From contig JAETXT010000005.1 in assembly GCA_019188255.1 (NCBI GenBank), forward strand, positions 1,860,001-1,924,000: a stretch of 64,000 bases of DNA. The letters are read 5' to 3'. This document shows positions 57,701 through 64,000 of this stretch, in pieces. The notes below the pieces were generated by a model, which was not told the DNA's origin, did no database searches, and worked only from the letters and a program-made list of their open reading frames with translations. A program made the position numbers and the translations under genes. The stretch comes from Verticillium longisporum (lineage: Eukaryota; Ascomycota; Sordariomycetes; Glomerellales; Plectosphaerellaceae). The stretch's first letter is position 1, and each line of letters begins with the position of its first letter.

Positions 57701-57829
57701 ATTTAAACGTTTATTAAATATCTAAATATCGAAATACTATAGATTTAGTTATTTAATTATAGGAAATCGGTCTATTTATTTAGCTATTTAATGATTTGAC
57801 TTGTTATATTTGATCGGGGTGCATTACTA
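54744..57829. mobile_element. RIP-degraded hAT-type transposon, 3,086 bp
   Basis: The ends form imperfect inverted repeats: left CAGTGCTGCACCCCGA, right (reverse strand) TAGTAATGCACCCCGA. Both continue into an AAGTYAAA-like stretch. An exact 8-bp direct repeat ATTCTAGG flanks the element (54736-54743 and 57830-57837), the hAT target duplication. The interior is extremely AT-rich with almost no CpA or TpG and no surviving open frame, so any transposase has been destroyed by RIP. It sits inside an intron of the sterol reductase gene. Length fits a once-autonomous hAT. Confidence 0.88.
57512..57581 (+). other. tRNA-like structure inside the hAT element
   Basis: A 70-nt segment with a complete 7-bp acceptor stem (GCTAATA with TATTAGT, one G-T pair), an A-box-like TAGCTTAATTA, a perfect B box GGTTCGAATCC, and a palindromic anticodon arm (CTCTAA/TTAGAG). 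The loop lacks the normal U33, so no functional anticodon is assigned. It may be a RIP-damaged tRNA gene or the tRNA-derived head of a SINE. Confidence 0.45.
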
Positions 57830-59169
57830 ATTCTAGGTTCATACCTGAGTATAATAAGACAGTGCGATGCTTCTTCCCGTCCGCCGTCTAATAAGTTGCT
57901 TTAAGGAACTGGGCTTCCCTTCCCTAGATGAGGCAATTACTAGCCATTTTTCGGCACTTGCTTTTCTGACGATTTGCATCGTGATTCAGGGCCCACCCCA
58001 TAGCGAAGGCGGTGGTCACGGCCACGATCATCGGGTAAGACAGGTCTACCGGGTAACGGGCAAGATACTAAGTTTGGAGTGTCCAAATTTGTGGCATAAT
58101 GGCAGCAAAGCCATAAATGCTGTAAAAAGAGAAACGCTCATGCGCCCCATCCAGTGTTTCAAAGAACCTAGCAGGTTAGCTTAAGTTTAATTTCATGCAT
58201 TGATGCCGCCAATTCAACTAGGAGTGCTTACCAATTTTCGAAATAAAAGTCCTCTCCTACAATGATCGCCCGGAAGATTGTTGTCATGATCATTGCGTTC
58301 GTAACGGCGCCGTGCAATTGATATTGAAAGGCAACGAAAGAGAGGTCGCTAGCACCCGGGTCAGCATTTGTCTTTGACTCATCCCAGTTTCTACTGCTTC
58401 AGGCCAGTTTATAGTGATAGAAGTGCTGTGGCATCAATATGGATCATGGATGGGTCAGAGGGGATGAGGGACAAACATTAAGGTCCATAGCAAAAGTCCT
58501 CCCGTTCGACTGGCATTAAAGTGCTTCCAATCAAATAAGTCTCCCGTTCGGGGATGGAGCTCCCCTCCGTTGAAAAGGTCATACCAGAAATGGCCTGAGG
58601 GGTGAGATTAGCGTAAAACATGGACATGGGAGAGGCCATTACCGACCTGTTAGTAATGTCTCGCCGACGTTATCTGGTTTAAGACGAGCCTTGACGTAAA
58701 AAATAACGATAAGTGCAACACAGTATACATTTGCGGTTGCAAGTAGATCACCCCAGTGTCTGGCGATATACGTTGGGTCGATTAACCTGCAGAAGGTCGC
58801 CGCTGCAGCGATGCCGATGGTGAGAATCCAGGCATGAAATCCATTCAACCTGTACAACAGTTGTCTTCCCCCGGGAGTTCGTGGCCCCCGATGAAGCGGA
58901 CCGGGCAGGACGTGATACAGAGCCGCTTGCGAAAGAACCCAGGCCGCATACGCCGTGGTAGAGGCTGCTGTTGGGCTTGGGCAGCGCGCCAAAAATTTGA
59001 GTATTCCGTCAGAAACCAAAGCTTCTGCGCTTGACGAAATCGAGACGCCAAAGTCTTGGTACGTAATCCAGTAAAAGAGGAGAAATAGGGGACACGTGGT
59101 GATGAGTAAAAGACTAATTGCTTCGTTCAGGTAGACATCAGTCCACTCTTTCAGTGTTTGCTCGTACAT

Positions 59170-59776
59170 TGCGCGGGTGTCATTCTCACTAAGCAGACAA
59201 GTATCTGGATGGCATACACGGGTGTGATGGTGCTCCCTGTGTCCGCATATTTAACTGCCTCTGACTTGATCCTGCTATTTGACTGCAGTGAGACCACTAG
59301 TTTTTAACTCATTACGTCAATCCAAATGTTACGGCGAGGCTTGGACACCGTTGAATTGTCTCGGAGCGCCACCGGCTGGCTATTAAAGATGTTATATATT
59401 TTACACCGCTATGTCAAGCTCCACCTCCCCATCATCGGGGCTACGTAGATAGGCTATGAGACAACTTATCTCGGCACGTCACCGGCTGACTCTTGACAAT
59501 GTTTTATATTCTACACCGACATCTCAAGCTTCACCTCCTCATAACGCGGCTACGTAGATCGGCTACGGCGACTTTTTGTAGACCGGGGTGCGATTCAGGT
59601 TCTCAGCTCAACTAATCAGCTCAAGTCTGTACCCGACAAGCGTAATCATCCCTTCGAAATAGGCAGCCACAATTTGATGTTCCTGGTCGAGGTAGTGGTC
59701 TGGTGCTACCTCTTTAATAATAATCCTGTCCCCGGCTGCCTTCTCATCATTCATCCTACCCCCAGAGATCAGCATT
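59170..59776. promoter_or_regulatory. Shared divergent promoter of the sterol reductase and desaturase genes
   Basis: 607 bp between divergent start codons. It includes the ~110-bp tandem duplication listed separately. Any regulator binding here could act on both genes. Confidence 0.55.
59359..59577. repeat. Diverged ~110-bp tandem duplication
   Basis: Two adjacent units (59359-59468 and 59469-59577) share an ordered set of blocks: TCTCGG, CACCGGCTG, a TTATAT tract, TACACCG, CTCAAGCT or GTCAAGCT, CACCTCC, and GGCTACGTAGAT followed by GGCTA. Many differences lie between the blocks, so the duplication is old. The conserved blocks are candidates for regulatory sites. Confidence 0.75.
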
Positions 59777-60849
59777 ATGGAAGCTCTAGTTGAATATTTG
59801 GACGTTGTTGTCCTTGATGCCACTTATGAATTGGTTCATAAGGCAACCGAAACGTACGCCTGTCCGGTGTTTCCGAAGGATATGCAATCGATCAAGTCTC
59901 AACGAACAATGTCCGTGGGCCAAAACATCTGCGACTTTGCAATGAATCCGCATCTTTGGGACCGGCATAGTTTACCCCGCCAACTCATCACCACTTTTCT
60001 TCTGACCTGGCATGTATTCTTGTTTGCAAGTATGAATTCCTTTAATCTGACATTGATTGTTTAGGACCTTGACCACATCGTTCTATCTTTTCTTCGGCGT
60101 GCTATGTTACTATCGGCACTTTGATCGGCCATCCAAAGACCAAACAAGATTTCGTGGCAGCCAAATTCGAGATGAAATTGCGGACTCGCTATGCACCCTG
60201 TTTTGGGGAAGCATGTTAACGGCTCCAGTGTTCAGGGGTCAGATCCGAGGTTACTCTAAGATATATCCTCTCGGTTCCGCTAGTTGGTGGTATGAGGTGG
60301 CTCAGTATCCATTCTTCTTACTCTTCAGTGACACTTGGATGTACTGGATGCATCGTATGTTTCATACTCCTCTGCTGTTTAGGCTACTACACAGCAAGCA
60401 TCATCGGTAAGGATGTTTTTGTTCCCCTCAACTGGCGAACTGGCTGACATGACTGCAATACAGTTATGTCATCCCCACGCCGTTCTCAGCATACGCGTTT
60501 CACCCTCTGGAAGCATGGATCATGAGTTTGGCCACCTATGCCTACAGCTTTATTTGGCCAATGTCGGATGTTGCTCAGGTGATTGTCTTTTGCACAGCCA
60601 ATGTCTAGACGTTCTTATTGCGTATGTTGCCAAATTCCCCTCTTCGGCAGTATGTGATCGACAGAGCAGCCATAACCGATGCTAACATCTCAATACATAG
60701 ACGATGACCGAGATCATTTCCACACGGTACATCACAAGAATATCAAGCCGAATTTTGGACAGTACATGTCATGATGGGACAAGGTTGGGGAAACCTATGT
60801 GAACCCTAAGACGTTCTTTCAACACAAACCTGGAGCGAACAGGAAGTAG
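59777..60849 (+). pseudogene. ERG3-like sterol C-5 desaturase with two in-frame stops and one missing base
   Basis: Fatty-acid-hydroxylase-superfamily di-iron enzyme. Exons 59777-60029, 60065-60406, 60464-60621 and 60701-60849. All three histidine clusters are visible: HRMFH, HSKHH and HTVHH. YVIPTPFSAYAFHPLEAW matches the conserved PTPF-x-AFHP block of Erg3. TAG at 60606-60608 (NV-stop-TFLL) and TGA at 60772-60774 (YMS-stop-WDKV) fall where the family has Trp. The exons sum to 902 bases, one short. The fault is at the first junction, where the apparent intron (60030-60064) is only 35 bp and an AG-GTATGA donor would restore phase. It would introduce the C5-C6 double bond into Delta7 sterols. 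The gene is divergent from the Delta7-reductase-like gene. Confidence 0.85.
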
Positions 60850-61750
60850 CGAACTTCCTCAAAATGTCTTTACAAAACAGGATCGATTAAGCAGGCCAAA
60901 AGCAGTAACATGCCATTAATGATGAAGCATAGATCCTTGAGTGGGTGGTGGTGAGGACAGAACTCTTAGGTCGGTCGCATACCTTAGATACCTTGTGTCA
61001 ATTCATGTTGTATTTATATTCCATTCAAATTCATCAGATCAAGTCAACTTGGCTGTCCAGTAGAAATATGCGTAGTCCTCAGTTGTTGAATTCCGTAATC
61101 AATTTATTTCGTCCCGTAGGTCAATTATTGTGCTACCCATACGCACGATCTTGCGTTTCCTCCTGGTCTATTGTCGTTGAACAAGTTATATCCGTGTATG
61201 ATCTGGAGAAATTAAGGCAAGAATGCTGTGGCGATACTGACATGTCTGGTGTTTGTTGTATCGAATTCGAGCTTGCATGTATCTAATACTAGTCTTGAAG
61301 TTTGTGTTAGTAGATCAAAGACCGGATATCTCTTGGTGGAACATTAAGAATCTAAAATCGGTTGGACAAGACACAATCTGTGGCTCCTCAGGAACGTTCC
61401 TCGATATTCATAAGTTCATACACCTAATTGGTTGTGGTATGTGCGGCTCATAGTCTTGGAGTTTCTTTTAGTCAATAAGACCCCGAACATCTCTCGGTGA
61501 AACATACAGAATCAAACTCAGTTAGGCAAGACATAATGTATGACTGCCCCAGAACTACCCTCCCCCACTCGGATGAGAATCATGTATTTGAGTTCATGCA
61601 TCCCGTGGATAGCGGTGAGTATCACTTAATCCCATTCATCGTAGGCAATCTATGTCCTTTTCTCCCCTCAGCGCTTTGTGGCTCAAATTGTTCTTTTGCG
61701 TTGGGATTTTCAAATTCCCATGATCATGTCCCCATTTGACATGAAAAATG
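60850..61750. other. Intergenic region with a diverged ~160-bp tandem duplication
   Basis: No gene is supported. Two related stretches start at 61291 (AGTCTTGAAGTTT) and 61451 (AGTCTTGGAGTTT), each followed by similar blocks (ATCTCTYGGTG-AACAT, GTTRGRCAAGACA). This may be decayed remains of the adjacent gene's 3' part or of a repeat. Confidence 0.4.
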
Positions 61751-62461
61751 TCATAGTGGCATGTACATGCCTGGCGGTTGGTTGGATAATACATCGAAGA
61801 ACTTTATATTCGAAGGTTTGGCGAACGGGAAGCCAACACCAGCCTGTGGATTCTTGAGATCCTGCACGCCAGCAGAAATACCATCGGAATTCGGGGGATA
61901 GCTAAGGGGCTGGGACGATAATCGAGGACAAGACCACTGGGCCGGCTGGATTGGTCCATTAGCCGGATCTAGGTTCAGCCCTGCCGTGCCAGGATAAGTT
62001 CGAAGAGTCGCGTTTCCGCTGATCATTTGTAGCCCGATAGGGAACGGTAGAACTGTTTCCTCGTTCTCTCCAAAGCTTGCTTGGTCAACATGATTCGTTC
62101 TGAAAGTGGAAGGTGTATCTCACAAGTAGTAAACGTTCATATAGTACATATCGACAGGCTCGAAAGAATCTGTATGGGGGTCCTGAAAATACAGCTTAGG
62201 GAACCAATAAGCACTAAGATCTCCTTTCACCATGGCCGTTGTACATTGAGAAGAGATAAGGTGATGACCGTTCGAGCTAAAACCAAAGTTACTAGCACCC
62301 ATAACTGTATGAACGTGGGCTGACGGACCGCCAGGGCTGACAATAGGGTCAACGCGTCCCTCCACAAGTGGGATATTCCAAGTATGGCGAAGCACAGCAA
62401 AGTTCGCAAACACAACACATGATTGCAAGATAAGCGAAAGACAGGAAGAACTACAATGCAT
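61751..62461 (-). pseudogene. DUF1996 secreted protein, 3'-truncated
   Basis: Exons 62461-62124 and 62075-61751 (48-bp intron) encode 220 residues. A hydrophobic N-terminus (CLSLILQSCVVFANFAVL) is a likely signal peptide. The DUF1996 core is clear: EGRVDPIVSPGGPSAHVHTV, GASNFG, then a Cys-containing block, KGDLSAYWFPKLYFQD, and after the splice FPIGLQMISGNATLRTYPG. The protein ends soon after GVGFPFA, where family members continue for well over 100 residues, so the C-terminal part is missing or beyond recognition. Function of the domain is unknown; members are secreted, often with WSC domains. The tandem-duplicated non-coding stretch lies where the rest would be. Confidence 0.75.
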
Positions 62462-62754
62462 CGTCGGTAGACATGTTAGCAACTAGAGATACAGAAGACA
62501 AGCTTTCAGTATGCATACTAAGCCCCGCATAAGTAACCGCTATGAAATTATAGCCAATTGAGGCTCCATGTAATTTTGGCTTTTCGGGAGCATATTGCTG
62601 CAAAGCCTCAATGTTTTCGTAGATGTAGCAGACAAAGCTTGAGAACTCCAGAGTACCATACGTATGGTGGGAACAGTAGTCGCGTAAATAATAATATTAG
62701 GGCATAAACTTAGCTGGATGTTTTTTCCATCCTACAGTATAGTATTCTAAGGAC

Positions 62755-63454
62755 CAGCGCTGCCGTCAATTCAATCAATTCAAATATTAGGGGTGGAATT
62801 GACTATTTGATATATTTCGGACTATAGATTTGACTATTTAGATTAATTGACTGGATTTAATACGGTTTAAATCAGTAAATGAAGCTATCGCTAACTAGAT
62901 AATACGCATAGAAATGGCTACGGCTCTAGGGGGCTAGGTCTAGAGTCAGGTCTTGGGGACCAGGCAGGCGTTACGCTAGGAATACTTAATAGAAGCTATA
63001 TAGCTATTCTATAGGTATAAGATAGATGAATTCAGCTATCTAGGTAGGTAGGCTACGTAGGCTTAAGTAAGCAGAAGCAGGTTACGTATCTATAGGCAGG
63101 TCACGTGCCTATAGACAGGTCACGTGCCTATAGACAGGTCATGTGCCTATAGACAGGTCACGTGCCTATAGACAGGTCACGTGCCTATAGGTCAGGCCAC
63201 AGGCCAGGCCACAGGCGGCTATAAGGCAGGGCTATAGGGCAGGCCATTCCATTCCGTAATAACGTACAACTCTATTTTTTAATTACATGATCTACCGGAA
63301 TATAGAAATCCCGAGATTTATATATAACTTAATAGTATTTAAATAGTTAATTAATTCGAATAGGGTAATTTAACTATTTAAATCGTGAAATAGATGTGAT
63401 TTGATTAGTTATTTGACTGTTTGAATTGATAGGATTGAATTGACGGCAGCGCTG
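62755..63454. mobile_element. Non-autonomous hAT-like element (MITE), 700 bp
   Basis: Terminal inverted repeats start CAGCGCTGCCGTCAATTCAA at both ends and continue imperfectly. The exact 8-bp direct repeat CTAAGGAC flanks the element (62747-62754 and 63455-63462). There is no coding capacity. The interior holds AT-rich arms and a central minisatellite. The ends resemble those of the 3.1-kb hAT element (CAGYGCTGC), so the two may share a transposase family. Confidence 0.88.
63079..63192. repeat. 19-bp minisatellite with CACGTG cores
   Basis: Six tandem units of AGGTCACGTGCCTATAGAC (19 bp). Four inner units are nearly identical, the fourth has CATGTG, and the first is diverged. Each full unit holds the E-box palindrome CACGTG. 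Further AGGCCACAGGC-type variants follow to about 63245. Confidence 0.9.
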
Positions 63455-64000
63455 CTAAGGACTACTAATAATAGGATGGGTTTCGATCTCTTCCTCATCT
63501 TCAAATAGTCTATTCTCTGCTTCAATTCTTTTATCGGATTGCCTATCGTCAAACCCGTCTTCCTGGAACTGCTGGAGGGTTGCTAGCTTAGTCACAAGTA
63601 CCTTGATATCATTCATGAGTTCTTGTTTCTCTTGTTTTAAGTCACGAACCGAGACCTCAAGATTAGATCTCTCTATGAATGAATCCGAGGAAATACTTTC
63701 GAAGTCCGAAGTTCGATAAGTCTCCTGCTTCATGACTGGAGAGGCTCACCCCTGTGCTTCATCAGGTGGCGCATTCGTACTCAAACTAGCGACTATGACC
63801 TCAACGCCATGGTTTTCTATTGGACCGGATGCAACAGTGTCTAGACATGATATACCCAGGATGGCTATAGAAGCTTCAAGGTCTTCTTGTCTGAGCACTG
63901 CAGATATTTGATGCGGATATTCAGGTGCCACTGTAGTTTGATGTGAATCCAGGATGGCCTTCATTTGCCTCAATTCCTCCGAGTTTAAAGGTTTGAGACT
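63455..64000 (-). pseudogene. Partial coiled-coil gene fragment running off the window, with an in-frame TGA
   Basis: The minus-strand frame is open from the window edge to 63455 except for TGA at 63748-63746. Downstream of that stop lies a predicted coiled coil (VRDLKQEKQELMNDIKVLVTKLATLQQ) and an acidic tail. Upstream residues include LRQMKAILDSHQT and ISAVLRQEDLEASIAILGI. Layout resembles NACHT/ankyrin-associated fungal coiled-coil proteins, but the family is not identified. The terminal TAG lies within the 8-bp target duplication of the hAT-like element, so the insertion probably cut or replaced the original 3' end. Confidence 0.5.

Larger units (their letters stand above)
54423..59169 (-). 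pseudogene. Sterol Delta7-reductase-like gene (DHCR7/ERG4/ERG24 superfamily), three TAG stops and a hAT element in its last intron
   Basis: Exons 59169-58647, 58594-58477, 58393-58232, 58167-57845 and 54658-54423 sum to 1,362 bases, so the frame is kept for 453 residues. It is a polytopic ER sterol reductase. The features point to the Delta7-reductase branch: GPRTPGGRQLLYRLNGFHAW, GELHPRTG followed by FDWKHFNASRTGGLLLWTL, LHGAVTNAM, TADGKKHRTVLL, RYANYVGSL, GHLFPY, HDEARCKEKYGDTWDEY and the C-terminal WRMIPGVF. TAG stops lie at 58070-58068, 57926-57924 (within CLI-stop-GRE, where the family has Trp) and 57890-57888 (in TY-stop-TADG, where relatives have Gln). TGG or CAG to TAG is what RIP makes. 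The last intron is 3,186 bp because of the hAT insertion; without it, it would be 92 bp. Some other ERG4/ERG24-type specificity is possible. Confidence 0.85.

Noticed and set aside
54744..57829. A mitochondrial DNA insertion as the source of the AT-rich block
   Set aside because: The block has hAT-type ends, an 8-bp target duplication and RIP-type dinucleotide loss, with no mitochondrial gene visible.
2763..60774. Alternative genetic code as the explanation for the in-frame stops
   Set aside because: All three stop codons occur as interruptions, and intact genes in the window end normally at the same codons.
63079..63245. CRISPR-like array
   Set aside because: The units are directly adjacent 19-bp tandem repeats with no spacers, in a eukaryotic genome; this is a minisatellite.

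Overview
The window is nuclear DNA of a filamentous ascomycete, most likely a sordariomycete and probably Hypocreales. Evidence: genes carry short GT-AG introns (about 45-145 bp) and GC-rich third positions; families such as SEC18, SPB4, DGK1, LTE1, RPS0 and Zn2Cys6 regulators are present; and an AT-rich island shows the signature of repeat-induced point mutation (RIP), with CpA and TpG almost absent. The genus cannot be fixed from sequence alone.

Layout. 0.3-1.3 kb: RPS0 (+). 2.8-8.4 kb: LTE1-like RasGEF (-). 8.4-15.2 kb: gene-poor. 15.2-19.3 kb: SEC18 (-) divergent from a CIR_N/LENG1-like gene (+). 21.4-24.7 kb: a P-loop kinase (+) tail-to-tail with a Zn2Cys6 regulator (-). 25.0 kb: a solo LTR-like repeat. 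25.6-26.2 kb: conserved hypothetical (-). 28.7-30.0 kb: SPFH/stomatin-like (+). 30.6 kb: tRNA-Glu(CUC). 30.8-35.3 kb: SPB4 (-) divergent from DGK1 (+). 35.3-40.6 kb: gene-poor. 40.6-41.4 kb: KxDL protein (+). 43.0-43.6 kb: RGG-rich hypothetical (-). 44.6-45.1 kb: Nudix (+). 46.3-48.0 kb: secreted LVIVD/choice-of-anchor-B protein (+). 48.7-50.2 kb: monocarboxylate-type MFS transporter (-).

From 51.2 kb the DNA becomes a transposon-rich, RIP-affected accessory region: a pogo-type DNA transposon with 43-bp inverted repeats, AT-rich debris, a second LTR-like copy, and a 3.1-kb RIP-degraded hAT element sitting inside an intron of a sterol reductase gene. That reductase resembles Delta7-reductase (DHCR7, in the ERG4/ERG24 superfamily). 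It is divergent from an ERG3-like sterol C-5 desaturase, and the promoter between them holds a diverged ~110-bp tandem duplication. Further right are a truncated DUF1996 gene, a 700-bp non-autonomous hAT-like element with a CACGTG minisatellite, and a gene fragment running off the window.

Most notable is the reductase/desaturase pair. The two activities act in succession on the sterol B ring and could together turn Delta7 sterols into Delta5 sterols. Both copies carry in-frame stops, mostly of RIP type, so here they look like pseudogenes.

A second theme is sequence quality or decay. RPS0, LTE1, SEC18, the Zn2Cys6 gene, the 25.6-kb gene, the desaturase and the transposase each read correctly only if single bases missing from homopolymer runs are allowed for. 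RPS0 and SEC18 are essential in yeast, so base-call error is the likeliest explanation and should be excluded before any gene here is called broken.
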